A stretch of 64,000 nt of DNA. It comes from Pempheris klunzingeri. Lineage: Eukaryota; Chordata; Actinopteri; Acropomatiformes; Pempheridae. Numbering within the stretch: position 1 is the stretch's first letter; each line of letters opens with the position of its first letter. Made by a program: the position numbers and the translations under genes. The stretch spans positions 10,103,618-10,167,617 of the forward strand of contig NC_092013.1 of NCBI RefSeq assembly GCF_042242105.1, given 5' to 3'. The notes beneath the pieces are model-generated. The model was given only the letters and a program-made list of their open reading frames with translations, was not told where the DNA came from and made no database searches. Shown here piece by piece: positions 1-33,756 of the stretch.

Positions 1-238
1 TACATGTATATAACCTAATGAAACACTGTGTCATTAATTGTTTACACACCAGTAACGAATGTGTCATTGGACATGTTATAATTAATACTTTATTAACTAA
101 AATCGCACCAAGAAGCACCAGAAAATGTTTGTATTCCCTGTAATAATCAGTTAATTTTGGCCAAACCTAATAAACCTAATGACAGTGGTGGTGTCTGTGG
201 ATGCTTTACACCAGTCAAAAAACAGCCGAGCGCCTCAC

Positions 239-21230
<20,992 letters not shown>

Positions 21231-21460
21231 CGTCGGAAGCACAGCAGCCTGCGGGGTGTGTGAGATTTCTCTGGTGGCAGCGGGCACCGTCCAGCATGAA
21301 GCTAAGGGGAGGAAATCAAGATGTGGCGGCGGCGGTGGCGGTGTTTACTCCATCTTCGCGACTCCCCGACACCGCCATGACTGAGGGAGATGGGAGCAAC
21401 TCGGCAGAGGAGCGTGTCAGTCACATGACCGGGGCTGATGGTAATTGCTGTGACAGGATG
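21231..21460 (-). promoter_or_regulatory. dip2b: GC-rich 5' flank and probable promoter of dip2b
   Basis: Sequence just upstream of the dip2b ATG is GC- and CpG-rich (for example cggcggcggtggcggtg near 21327) in contrast to the AT-rich surroundings. It is a plausible CpG-island promoter and 5' UTR. The exact transcription start cannot be seen. Confidence 0.45.
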
Positions 21461-22800
21461 GTGGGATGAAACAGGCTCTCTGCTCCCTCTGCTGTTGTGG
21501 CTTTGTTTTGTTTTTTTACAGCTGGAGAGGAGAAACTTAGTCTCCCAGAGTCCAGATCAGACTCACCTGTCTCCTCCTCCTCCTCCTCAGTTTGTCACTT
21601 TTGATCCTTTTCTCCTTTCAGTAAAATGATGTAAAACAGACTAAATGGAAAACAAGGAACACATTTCTGAACTTTTATGTCACAGCATTATTTTTCAAAG
21701 CTGTTTTCATATCAACTTTTTCATAAAATCTAGGACAGTATTAGAATTGTTAAATTGTTTGAAACTCACCTTTTAATAACAAAAACAAACTGTTTAAAAC
21801 CAGCTAGTTGTGTCACAGGTGTTAATCAGGCAGACCAACATTTTGGAAGTGAAGTCCTGGGAACACAAGTGAGACACTGAGTCACATGACTGCACCAGGA
21901 TGTTTAGTAGCTGTCACTTCTTGAGTCAAGGATGAAGCTACATTCACCATTTGAACAACTTCAGTTGACTCCCTGCAGTGTATCTTCCATGGTGTTTGCT
22001 CTTGTGTTGATGGGCCATGAAATCATTATAATAAACTGGCTGAAGCCTCACCGACATGTTTTCGACCAGTTGACTCAAAGATTTAAGGCCGTGAACAGTA
22101 ATTGGATAATTTGGGGTGAATGTGTAGAACCTGTCTAATATCTTTGTATTGTTTCTTTATTATTCCAGTTCTACTTGTGCAACAACCTATTGTCTAAGAA
22201 CATATTTTGATGAATGTTCCAAAAATATTTGTGTAAAGACGTCTGTCACCAAAATTAATGCTACTTTTATTTTTTTTGTTTTATTCCCTCATTCTGTGAT
22301 GTAATTATTTTCGTTTTTGTTAACTGATATGACCTGGATATAACTGATTATTCATTCTTCTACCTAAAAATATATGGTGACATGCAGCTTGTCTATATCT
22401 GTGCTGAGCTACATTGTTGTGTATAAAATAATGTGGTCATGTTTTGTTGAAACAGGTTGTGCGACAGACTGAATATTTTTGCTGTGGCCAAAAAAGCGAA
22501 GCGATGCCTGATCAAAATGATGAGCTGAAAGATGTAAAACGCAGCACTGAGGGGAACTTGATAATTCTCTGTGGGTTCCAACCATTTCCACATGCAAGTC
22601 GTCATGTGATCTATTGATTAAGGTGAAAATATTTGAATGATTTTGTAAATACAATCAGAACAGCAGGGAGGGTTGTTAAGTATCCTTCTGGCTTTTTCCA
22701 AGATCACCGGACATTTACCTCTTTAAAAAACAGACACTTCGCTCTGTGACTGAATGTAATGGTGATACATCAGAGACACAAAGTGGGGATGGGTGGAAAC
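21461..22800. other. atf7-dip2b intergenic spacer
   Basis: It lies between the probable atf7 poly(A) site and the dip2b promoter. It is mostly AT-rich with only short chance reading frames. No gene or named repeat was recognised. Confidence 0.6.
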
Positions 22801-22826
22801 ACGCTGACGAGATTTTTATCCATTAA

Positions 22827-22832
22827 TTTATT
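22827..22832 (-). terminator. atf7: Candidate poly(A) signal of atf7
   Basis: AATAAA on the minus strand, about 1.7 kb downstream of the atf7 stop codon. Other AT-rich hexamers exist nearby, so the choice is tentative. Confidence 0.35.
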
Positions 22833-24531
22833 TCATTTTTTGCCCGAGACAACTTATTAGTTGAGACTATACACAAGTAATTTTTCCCGTCTTGAAGCCT
22901 GAGTATTTGACAAACTCGCAGAAACATTTTTTTTCCATCTGGTTCAACCTCTGTTAAACACATAAAAGACATTTATCCTGTTCAACAAAATAAAGGGACA
23001 TACTATCACATGGTGGAAAAAAGCCTAACATGCCCACAGAGAAAAACAAAACATCTTAAAAACAATGACATGTTATACATGTACAAAAAAAAAAAAAAAG
23101 AGTGACAAGGGGGGAAAACAACATGATAGTCTTTGAAGTACAATGCGGTATAAAACAATCTGCATTTCAAAACTTAAATTTCAAAAGAAGCACCTTGCAC
23201 AAGTATTAAGTCTACTTCATGATACGTGACGGCTTTTCAAACGTTGGAAAGCACCCGAGACTAGGACATCTGTGACTCTCTACTGATGTGCACCAATCAC
23301 CAAATCTCATTCATTCAAGAATATTCATCTTCACATTTTCTCTGGTCACCTCAAAACTTTAGCTTTCAACTGAAATAGACCAAAACCTTCTCAGCGGCTG
23401 GGCTACACACGTCAGCTAAATGCAAGAACATTGATATTCAATAGAAAAATATATTGCACTACTCTTTCCTCAACTGAAATGCCAGGGTAAATGATTTAAA
23501 ATCTATTGTTTGATTATCACTTAAAAGACCTTCTAAAGCTAACCATTTCAAGTGTGTTACTTTAGGACTGAGGAGGGATTCTTTACATGACGAGGACAAT
23601 TTTTGCATCAATAATTTCATGTTATAAAACAAGAAAAGCAGATCAATAAACAGTGATAGTATAACGAAGCACAAACAAACAGTGGTATCTTCAGCACTGA
23701 GAAATCCATGCAGTCAATAGGGTTTGATACATATAGACTAATGTAATGACATCCATTCCAAATGGCTTTAAGAGGATGGTAAAAAAAAAAAAAGAGTCAG
23801 GCACACACTCACAGGGTAAATTGTGTACACACCTACAATTTGGTTTGTTATGCGCTCGGCTGACTAAACCGTCATGTGTATTTAAGAACAATTAACTCAA
23901 AAGAAACAAGCAGAAAACTAAAGGACAGGTTGAAAAGTAAACAACAACAACAAAAAAAAAAAACAGAGCATTACAAACACTTTCCAGGCTGCTTTACGCA
24001 AGCCAATCTCTCACCGCACTTTCACTGCTTCAGCAAAACGTGACGCCAATGACCAGAATCAGGCATAAAAATCTTTACTCACAATTAAAAAATAAAGTGA
24101 AACTGTGAGCCTGGAGAGCGTCCAACCTGATCACAGCCGGAGCGTGGGAAAAAGTTGGACTGAAGCTGCATTTTTAAGTGAAATGAAAATAAAATGACGA
24201 TTTCGACATTTTCATTCATACTTTTCATCCCAATCTTTTGTCATAAATGAACGAGAAACGACCCCAAAACCCTGCAGAGTGAGTGTCCGACGTGTTATTC
24301 ATATTTACATACAGAGTGTGACGAAGCTTCTCTGAACAGGGAGCCTGCTGGGACCGGAGGGTTGACGGAGGCACTGTGCCGTGTCTTTGTGTGATTATCA
24401 TTGGCTGTGAGGGGAGCAGAGTATCTCAGTCTGGGGTGGGGGCTGAGGGCGGGTCCCTCTTTTCAAACACTTTGCACCAGTCCGGCCTCCATATGCCACT
24501 CGAGTTCATATTGGCTACCTGCGTCAGCACA

Positions 24532-27500
24532 TCATCTTGGGGCTGGCTGTGACTGCGTCGTCATGACAATCCCTCCCGGCTGGCCCGAGCCCATGCCGGC
24601 CAGGACCGACATAGCCACCGCCTCTGCAGCACGGACGCTCAGCCCGTTGATGGTGGCCCCTGGACTGGAGGCCGAGGCGGGGGGGGACGGCCCCTGCTGG
24701 ATGACTGCCGCCGGGGAGCCGATGGGTTCAGTGGGAGTATCCCTGGAGGTTTCCTCTCCTCCTGCAGCTAGAGACAGAGACAGAAACATTCACCCTTAGA
24801 GAGGTGAGCGAGTAAAAAGAATACATTAGATGGATGAGATGACGGATGGATGTAAAAATACACTGCAGGGAGCTTGGTGGTCACTTTATGACCTTGAATT
24901 ACCTAAGAAAGCTGCTTTCTTCTGCATAACAGTGACCGGGCAGTCTTTGTGGGCCAGTAGGAGCTGCTTCAGCTGTGCCACCTCATTCCGCAGTAGGGTT
25001 ACTTCGTTCTGATGGCAACGCAAACCATAAAGCACACAAATCATTCCCAGCATGCCCCAAAATTATCAATGACACCAATGTGTGGGAATGTTTAAGTTAC
25101 AGATGCAACCCTGAAGCGAGAGGGAGAAGGAGGACTCACCGTCAGGGAGACATTCATGCTGGCGAGATCATCTGCCTTCTTCTCCAAAGAGTTAACCCAC
25201 AGCTTTCGTTTTTGCCTGCAGCGCGAGGCGGCCGCGCGGTTTCGCTCCAGAAAACGCTGCCTCCTCTCGTCAGGGTCCATCTCAGTAGCTCGCCGCCTGC
25301 GGCCTCCTGTTGGCTGAGCAGGGGACACCTGGGGAACGAGGAGGCAGTGAATCCTTTGAGTTTTGCGCATGTTAAATCACATGAAATATCTTGTCACAAA
25401 GAGGACGATATGAACTTTTCTTTTCCTCTAAAAGCACAAACATTAACCATTCTGGCACAGAAGGTTGCACTGGTGCTGTATGTAGTTTTAACAACACAGT
25501 GAGTGCTAAAGATATGAAGGAAATGCAAAAAAAAAAAGCAAAAGCATTTCTTGGATCTATTGGATAGCAGGTATGTTAACAGAAACAATTAGAAGTCATT
25601 ACTTGTAGAAGTAGCTCTTTCCTGATGAGAGGAGATGGCCATGTTAGCCCACACACCACACACTAACTGGGTGTCCTCCAATATATTCTGACAGGGTTGC
25701 ACTCTTTACACGGGTGGTTATTGGTTTCATTTTAGACTTTTCTTACAGCAGACTTAAAATACTTAACCATAAACCATGTATGTATAACCATACATACCAT
25801 AAATACTTAAAAGTAAGGCTGAAGTTAATGCAACTTCATAAAACAGTTAATTCCATAATCAGTTTTGAGACCTAGATCATATTTAAGCAATTTTAAGGCC
25901 TGCTGAAACCCTGTATAGAAAATAATCATTGGTGCAACCACTTCCAAAATGGTGCAGTCCAAAACGTAGTAGCAAAAATGATCAAATATTATGTGAATCC
26001 ATGTGTTCACTAAAATAATGTAAAAAAACTCTGGATGAAAACCGTATTATAAATGATGATGTAGCATGTAGAGCAAAAAAGTAAAAACTCATCCAACAGA
26101 GGATAAGATTTAAAAGATCTAAAGCACCACATATACTACATGGTCCTGTCCTGCCTGAGGTGGTAAATGGAAGCCAGTATCATTGTCATTGTACAGATTC
26201 ATGTCAATAAAAGGTTTCGCTATGCTGTAGACATCTATGTGTCTGATCCTTGCTGGAATCACTATATGAGCCTATAGTGCATGTGTATTACCTGGGGTTG
26301 TGCAGGTGAGGGTGCATCAGAGTTTTGACTGGGTTGTTGGCTCTGCTCCTGCCGCTGGGGGACAGTAGGGTTGGATCCCACCCCCCCACCGGCCCCATCT
26401 TGTGCTCCTGGGCCATGGTGAGATAGAGCTGCCTTCAGCCGCTACAAAGACACACATAGAAACCAAAGTATAAAGTATAAAAGTTTATATAGATGACCAC
26501 AGAGCCTGCAGTCTACAAAATGATGCCAATATGTCTGATCATCTCACCATCTTAGTCTCAGAGTGCAGACTATACCCAGACGGGGAGGATGATCCACTGC
26601 TGACCCCACCAATTGGGGGTCCTGGAATCCCAGGGATGTTAGGCACCGAGTTCACTGGCCTCGCAAGCTGCACATTAAAACAAATACCCAGGAAGAGAGA
26701 GAGAAACAGATGGGCTATAGTGAACGAAAAATAAAATAATTTTTTGTCCTTTGAAGGATAAACATTCAGTACCATTAACAAAATTTTGAAAAGGACTTAC
26801 TGATATAACTGAGGTCATCTGCACAGGACTGGGCAGAAGAGGGACCGTCTGCCCATTGGGGAGGTGCCTCATCAGGGGATAAGAGCTTGTTGGGGAGCTG
26901 TTGACAAAAATCAGATAATCATAAATGGCTGCTCCTTCATTCTGTGCCAGTGACAAAAAAAAGACTGAAAACCAGTTTGACAAAGTATTTTTGCCAACAG
27001 ATACTCTCTGCAGGTGCTAATTGTCCCTAGCCTCTCAAGTCTCAATGAAACAGTACTTAGAGCAACAGAATATGTAGGCGAGGTATTATTTCAAGAGGGA
27101 TTTCATTTGATCTCTCAAAAGTTGGCATCTCTGTAGAAATGCAGAGCTGTAGAGGACTGTTTGCTTCCTGATCTAACAACCCAAAGTAGGCAGGTGTGGA
27201 TGGAGGCTGAGGATGATAAAAAAAAAAAAGGAGAAATAGACAAATGAGACCTCAGCCGCACTCTTTCTGAAATATTGCTGACCAGCCACCTTCTCAAAAA
27301 TGCTTTTTTTAAACATATGCTTGACTCATACTGAGAGATAAAAGAACAATTAACACAGAGACACAAGATTAGAACTTAAAAAATGTATTTCATATCTCTC
27401 TATTTCAATGCTAACATCAGAAAAACAATAGTGGAAAAGATTAAAAAAATAAAATAAAATCTATTTCTACTTTAAAACAGCCAATGGCCAAATTCTGCAA

Positions 27501-29244
27501 GTACACATATTGTAGTACTTTTATGTCTAAGCACACAAAATGTTCAGGTGGCTTTAGGGTATGAGCAGCCTGAGTCGCTGAGTGACACAGTAAACATTGC
27601 CAAAAGAACACTGAGGTCTTTCCAATTTATCAGAGCTAAATTTCTCCACCAGGCTAATATAGAACATCTGCTCCAACGTTGTGCTGCTGGGTTACTAGCG
27701 TGCTAGTTGGTGAGATGAGTTTATCCCCAAGGCTGACATTTCTTCTTTTGGTACATTTTCCAGGCACTACTTTAGCTTTAAGATGTTTTGCAAATACTGC
27801 CCCGGGCCAACGAACATAAAGACGCGGAAACAACAGGAAGACACTTACCCGAGCTGTCTGTTGGAAGGTGGAGCTTGCGTGATGACAGATGTTGGAGATG
27901 GCAGAGTTGGGTGTAGTGGGTCATTACTCAGGTGAAGGGGAAGAGAACCTGGGCGCACAATGGTTGGAGTGGGGGCTGAGCTTGCCACAGGCTTTGTGAG
28001 AATCTCCTGTTGACGAATGGACAATACAATTTATTCTCCATTTATAGTTGTACTATGTACGCATGAACTGGGAAACACTTACTGACGTACAAGTGGCATA
28101 AGTCTTAATCAAGAGTAAATGTGTAAACTACAATGCTGATGACACAAAACCACGATTTGTGGTAATGTGTTGTACCTTGCCTCTCACCCTCGAGTCTTTG
28201 CTGTCATCTGACATGCTGGAGGAGGAATCTGGACTTCCGGGAGAGGAAGAATCAACTTGTAAAGGACCCTCAGCCTCATCTTTTGCTTCAGACGGTGTTT
28301 GTAAATGTGCAACCTTAGAAGAGAAAGGAGAAGATAAATATAGCCTTTTCAGATCATCTAAAATAATAAAACTGTGTGAGAATAAACAATATTCCATTCA
28401 TTCTACATGTAATTAATCCTTTTCCCCACCGGGTGTTTTGTCCTCTGATCGTCTTCGTGTGCTTTGCAAAACTCCTGTTCAAAGGAGCTAGCTAGCTCAT
28501 TGAATAGCCCGACCTCCTCACAATTCTTCAGGAAACGTGTGGGTGTGGGGGTCTGGTCTGCAAGAAAAAAAAAGCATACAGATGTTATAACATCACAGTA
28601 GTACATCAATACAGGTCTTCACAGCATTGATAGCTTCATTACTCCTCAATTCAGCTGATTAAACACATACTAATGAAGAAGGTAATCTCATTACCTGCAA
28701 TGATAACAGAGTCTGTTCTGGCAGGACCAAATTTTAATGTCATTTCATGCTTGTGTTTGTGGACTGACAGGTGGTCTTCATTTGTGAATCTCTGCAAAAG
28801 ATAACACGAGATACGAAAAATGTACAAGTGCAGCATCAGTGTGTCAACTGTATTGCTGATAAATGACAAAGAGTTTACCAAAGGCATTTAATTATAGATG
28901 ATGTGAGATGAATAATGACACCTGCTTTCTGTGCAGATGGTCCACGGTGTGGCATGGCATCATAAAAACCATCAGTTTTAATTGTGCTCGATCTCTGTCT
29001 ACTATTTTGGCATTTGGCACAGCATCTTAACTGTAAAGTTAGCTGTGTGCTAAATTGCAGTGAGCTAATGTCATAATGAGATATGGCATAAGGATTTGTT
29101 TCAAATTTCTGGAGCTGGATGATCAGGGGTGTCAAATGAAAAGAGCGTGAAAGAGAGTGCTGTGCAGATATAAATTAATGCACTGAGAAATCCTACCTGC
29201 CCACATCCAGGGGCAGTGCATACAAAAGGTCGATCATCCCCCAT
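24532..29244 (-). CDS. atf7: Cyclic AMP-dependent transcription factor ATF-7
   Basis: Eleven coding exons: 29197-29244, 28695-28791, 28430-28557, 28176-28313, 27849-28006, 26801-26897, 26548-26667, 26292-26441, 25140-25328, 24903-25008 and 24532-24767. They total 1467 nt (488 aa), close to human ATF7, with consistent phases. The N-terminal C2H2 zinc finger (CTAPGCGQRF...HKHKH) is split over the first two exons. TPTPTRF at residues 51-57 is the MAPK docking and phosphorylation module, keeping Thr51 and Thr53. PTIVRPGSLPLHL and VPNIPGIPGPP mark ATF7 rather than ATF2. A bZIP domain covers residues about 332-391. ATF7 binds CRE/AP-1 sites as homodimer or with Jun/ATF partners and acts in the nucleus in stress signalling and heterochromatin control (family knowledge). 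ATF2 is the main alternative but fits less well. Confidence 0.95.
24903..25328 (-). other. atf7: bZIP-encoding exons of atf7
   Basis: Exon 25140-25328 starts VSPAQPTGGRRRR and holds the basic region RRQRFLERNRAAASRCRQKR with the invariant Asn and Arg contacts (N..AA..CR). The leucine zipper crosses the intron into exon 24903-25008. Leucines at residues 360, 367, 374, 381 and 388 make five perfect heptads. LLLAHKDCPVT after the zipper is the ATF2/ATF7/CREB5 signature. Confidence 0.95.
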
Positions 29245-30396
29245 CTCAGGCAAATGTTCTGCAGAAGAGAGCAAAAACAGAGCAGCTTGTTATCGGCTTT
29301 ATTCATTCATGCATGTGGAGGCAATCGAACAGCAGATGCTCGAGTTACTATGATACAATATTTTACTGGTAACAGCTGAATGCTACTGAATGTCTCGATA
29401 ATGTGTCCTTTTTTTGTTGATCCATACTGGCCTCAGGTCATGGAGAACTATAACCCAGAAGCAACTGGCTGACCAGAAAACACTCAAATGTCACCATCTA
29501 TCATCTAGGCATGTCTAGATGTTTAGGTATTAGCTTATGTTTAAACCTCGTCAACATGCAGCATCAGTCTGCACATGAACACCATGCACCTGTTGAGAAC
29601 TACAATCTAAATAGCGCCATTAACTGCTGGTGCTCACCTGTCTCCAAGAGCGTAGAAAACAGGGTGACACAAACCCAAGTGACAAGTTAAAAAAAAAAAG
29701 GTTAGGAGACAAACAGGCCGAAGACTGTCGGCCTGTTTTAGAGCCCGAGCTTCGGACTCGGTCGAGGATAATCGGGGACTAACGGGAAATGAGAGCGATG
29801 AGGCAGCAGAGTCAAAACAAGCTACCATGCAGCCTCCCCTACATTGTCATCACGTTGTTGGTGTTAGCTGACTATCGCTGTCGAGGTCGTTCGCCTATGT
29901 TACTAGCTAGGTGGGTCAATACACGGGCTGAGGACAGGTTAACTTGAAAGTGCCAATTCTTTGGTTAGCTCTGACTTAGTAAGAGATGGGCCTTAAGATA
30001 GCATAACCTTAACGCTAAGCACACCAAAACCTCTGATTTCCGAAACCTGACAGTCGTGTCATTATAACGAGCGTGGAAGCTAACATCATCGAAACTAATT
30101 ACAGATAACGAACGGCTGGATACGCCTCGCTGTAACAACAAAAATGTTAGTGTAGCTCCCAGCCATAACACTGAAGCTACGCTAATGCTAACTGCTAATC
30201 AAAGCTTCCTTCGTTTAGCTTACCTTGTGAGTTCCCAGGTCCGCCAAGTTAGTAGCTAAACGTTAGCACGCTAATGCTAAAAAAGCTGCGCCCATAAACT
30301 AAGCTAAGATCTGATGAAATCTCTTAACATCAATTGCACATATTTCGCAAAATATCATATTAAACGTGAGATGAGCCGGAATGTGATTAAACTCAC

Positions 30397-30490
30397 CCGA
30401 CGTTTGAGAAAACAGCCTCTTCGCTCCCCCCTCCCTGCTCCGGACTATGCTGCTGCTGCCTGGCCGTTGTTGACACTCTGACACTTCCAT
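30397..30490 (-). other. atf7: Non-coding first exon of atf7 (with a possible alternative at about 30224-30250)
   Basis: A donor ACGTCGG|GTGAGT lies at 30397/30396. The coding exon at 29197 begins at an acceptor CTGCAG|AACATT (29258), leaving 14 nt of 5' UTR before the ATG at 29242-29244. A second candidate donor CACAAG|GTAAGC lies at 30224/30223 and could mark an alternative 5' exon. The 5' end is not visible; about 30490 is a guess. Confidence 0.5.
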
Positions 30491-30498
30491 TAGCGAAA

Positions 30499-30564
30499 TA
30501 TCGCGATAACTGGAGCATGGCAGACTGTTACGTAACAGGATTGACGTCGGGGGCAACTACGTAA
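30499..30564. promoter_or_regulatory. atf7: Cluster of ATF/CRE-like palindromes upstream of atf7
   Basis: Within 66 bp are TATCGCGATA (30499-30508), TTACGTAA (30528-30535), TGACGTC (30542-30548) and TACGTAA (30558-30564). TGACGTC is seven bases of the TGACGTCA consensus bound by ATF/CREB factors, and TTACGTAA is a bZIP-type palindrome. Their place at the presumed start of atf7 suggests bZIP input, possibly feedback. This is inference. Confidence 0.5.
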
Positions 30565-31030
30565 AAACGTGATGTCGATGGCACTAACATTTATCTGAAT
30601 CTCCTCATACCTTCCGTTTTTTTGTATTAATTTACCACGTTTACTTCACGTCAACCTTCACATACTAGTTGCTGTGGTAGTATCACGTTTCACTGACGAC
30701 AATCAACTGCCTCAGCGCCTACATGCTTACACCGGTTACATAATGTTATAGGTTATTTCCGGATGGTTACTTGGCAGATGACATGTTAAATCTGTTAGCA
30801 AATCCTTTCTAGCGCTGTGTGGCAAGATATTCACACTTCCCACTTCTCTCACTGTCCCTCTGTCCTCCCAGTTGTGCTAAATAGAAAAAAAAAAAATCCA
30901 TATTTGCATATCAGAAAATCAACAGATAAGGTTTGAGGTGTCTGATTATAAACTTATCACTTATGCTGTAAGAGAAACTGATTCATCTGATGCGTTATCA
31001 TGATGTTGCCCAAATTACACAAAGCAGTAG
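30565..31030. other. larp4-atf7 intergenic spacer
   Basis: About 450 bp between the larp4 poly(A) site and the atf7 promoter. Nothing else was recognised. Confidence 0.6.
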
Positions 31031-31053
31031 ACATGACTGTTTAAAAATAAATC

Positions 31054-31059
31054 TTTATT
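31054..31059 (-). terminator. larp4: Poly(A) signal of larp4
   Basis: The minus-strand hexamer AATAAA lies within GACAATAAAGATTT. It is the last good signal before the atf7 promoter region, implying a 3' UTR of about 2.7 kb. Earlier signals may also be used. Confidence 0.5.
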
Positions 31060-31489
31060 GTCATCCATCAGGCGTAGCAATAAAATATTCACTTGATAAA
31101 CCAGTGTATACTTGGCTGAAAATTGCAGTCCCATGTTTAATTGTGAGCTATAAGCAGGATTCTGATAGAAGAAATTGCATTGACAAGCTAACAAAATATA
31201 CTGCATCATTCACATACAATGAACAAACATGCACACACACACACATACACACTTTAAGCTCCACTCCAACCAGCCCCAGCATAGTAAACTGAGACTTACA
31301 CAGGGGATCTAAGTGTCTCTTGAGTGTAATAAACTAATAGTTGGATTTTGATAACCAACTAACCAGCCTTCATTACCATGACAAATTGATGTGCTCAGAA
31401 ATGTTGCTCTCCCTATACTGAAATGAAACACTGTTAAAAGGCACTGGAGGTTTGGTTTGAGACACTAGCTCCATGTGGTCTGAAGCAGG

Positions 31490-31494
<5 letters not shown>

Positions 31495-31538
<44 letters not shown>

Positions 31539-31574
31539 TCACATACGCACACACACACACACACACACACACAC
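31495..31574. repeat. Compound (TC)n(AC)n microsatellite
   Basis: TC run at 31495-31532, a short impure link, then AC run at about 31549-31574. Confidence 0.93.
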
Positions 31575-33193
31575 GGCGTCAGAGACACACGAGACAACAG
31601 AACTACTGATTACAAGACACAAAATATTGTACAGTGCAGTCAAGTCCCATACAAGTGGAGTGGGCTGAAGTCCCTCATCTAAGGCTTAATATTTTATCCT
31701 CCTGATCCTGAAAATCTGTAATTCTTTATCTTCACTCATCTTTTACCTTTTGCAACACCACAGGCTTTTCAGGTAGAATGCAAACACCAAAAAAATGTGA
31801 ATTTGAGCATACTGAGGACCCCCCTTCGGTAAAGACTAAACAAGCCTTGAGATCAAATACATTTGAGTTCACACTAATTCAGGTACAGGTGTGTCCTACT
31901 CATTGTTTGAGAGCCATGGGTGGCTGCACAGATCAGTATCCAATTCAGTTGTCAATAACAAAAAGAAGCTTTTTATCCCCCCCAGAGAAGTCTACACATA
32001 TTACACAAATATTGAACACCATCCATGAAAAAAATAACATTAATTTTACAGAAAATGAAACTTGGCTATAGCAGGAAAAACAAGCAGATTAACAATCCAG
32101 ATCGAAAAATAAATCAATATATACAGACAAGGACTCAAAGAAAGTTACTACATAAAGATATATAGAGAAAAAAAAAAATTAAGCTCAAATGTTTTTATAT
32201 TTATAGTCACCTGAAGCCTTACATATCCAATCAAAACATATGATGTAGGCAATCAATGTCACCCAATCAAGTTGAGGTACTGGCATCAACTATCAAATAG
32301 CTACTTTCATCAAGAGGCAACAAAATTCTCCAACAAATCATCTGTTATGTTAGTGATTTACATGCAGATGATAGTAAACAATGAAGGACAACAGACTCTT
32401 CAGCATCTAGCACAAAAGAAAAAAAAAAAAAAATCCTGACATTGAAAATACAGGACTTTCTATACCCTTTGTCTCCATGATTGAGCCTCTGAATCTTTCG
32501 TACTACTTTTTTTACTAGACAATTAAAAATTAGTTTTACAAGACAAAAAAATATATCTCAAACAGTACTAAAACTAAAGCCAACTGTTTAAACCATTAAT
32601 GTTGCTTTGTGAGACCACCACCAGCATCATTGATATCTAATAAAACATAGAGGCAGTCTTTCTGCTCCTGGTTACATCTAACTCTTTACAAGATGCATTG
32701 ATTTGCACAAGAGTTAAACCACTGATTAAATCCTGCAAAAATAAAAACAGATCTACTCCTACGCTTATTAAAAATGCTAGCAGTATTGATCCAAAGTGCG
32801 CATCACCAAGTCAAATACTGCCAAAAGGATTGTAATGATTGCATGTTCTGAATACATGTAATTTAGTATTCAACACCATCATTTGTAGAGCAACATGCCA
32901 CAATCATGAAAAAAAATAAAAATCCTCAAACATTGCTAGTCATCATCCATAAGTCCAAACCTTCTGTAGTCAATCACACACTCCAGTTTCTATTATCCTG
33001 CCATTGACCTAACATCTTCCATTTCATAAATAATCATGTATCAGTGATTTCTATACGAAACAAACTTTATAAGAAGCTCAAGATATAATCACACAGGAGG
33101 AAACCACATGTACCACATTACTGTAATTGTGGATGTCAATAACACTTACGTTAGATTACTTTATATTTAAAAAGTAACAAATTCCTGTCTCTC

Positions 33194-33196
<3 letters not shown>

Positions 33197-33256
<60 letters not shown>
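33197..33256. repeat. (CA)n microsatellite in the larp4 3' UTR
   Basis: About 30 uninterrupted CA units, read as (GU)n in the larp4 transcript. A second run follows at about 33436-33472. Confidence 0.95.
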
Positions 33257-33257
<1 letters not shown>

Positions 33258-33480
33258 CCATCATTATTAGGGCACTACACTGACTCCTATTCATTGTGGG
33301 CAGCCTAACGCAAAGCCTAACCAATTCACACCTGACCCTAACCGTAACCAGGACCTCAGAAATGATGTTTTGCCTCGTTAGGCTTTGATCAAAATGAGAA
33401 CCCGAAATGGTTCCAATAGGGGACAGACAGATACAGACACACACACACACACACACACACATACACACACACTTTATGGA
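33257..33480. mobile_element. Interspersed repeat between two CA runs
   Basis: It contains cctgaccctaaccgtaacca followed by ggacctcagaaatgatgttt and tgcctcgttagg. This phrase order is common in fish genomes, usually ending in a CA microsatellite as here. The short CCTAAC-like runs are part of this repeat and not telomeric. Confidence 0.45.
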
Positions 33481-33756
33481 GGCACCTTGAGACGCTGATA
33501 ACATCATTGTGACATTACTTAATATGTTTTATCACCCCAAAGGTCTGCAATTCTGTCAGCAGACAGTGCATTTTCTTAAAAGGGATATATATTTAGTCTT
33601 TACAAATAAATTTAGGTCTGCAACAATGTAAAGAGATTATGTGACAAAGTTTGTCAAATGAAATATATTCATCTGGCTATTTACATATATTATATATTTA
33701 CATATATAGTTTTTCTTCTGTTTCAGTTCATGTTTTATAGGTTCCGTTTTCTCATC

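Larger units (their letters stand above)
31030..33756 (-). other. larp4: Probable long 3' UTR of larp4
   Basis: No coding exon occurs between the larp4 stop and the AATAAA at 31054. The stretch contains a (TC)n(AC)n run (about 31495-31574), (CA)n runs (33197-33256 and about 33436-33472) and an interspersed repeat. In the mRNA the CA runs read as GU repeats. Without transcript data an earlier end cannot be excluded. Confidence 0.5.

Noticed and set aside
33300-33360. CCTAAC-like runs suggesting interstitial telomeric repeat
   Set aside because: The units are irregular and belong to a common interspersed repeat with a CA tail.
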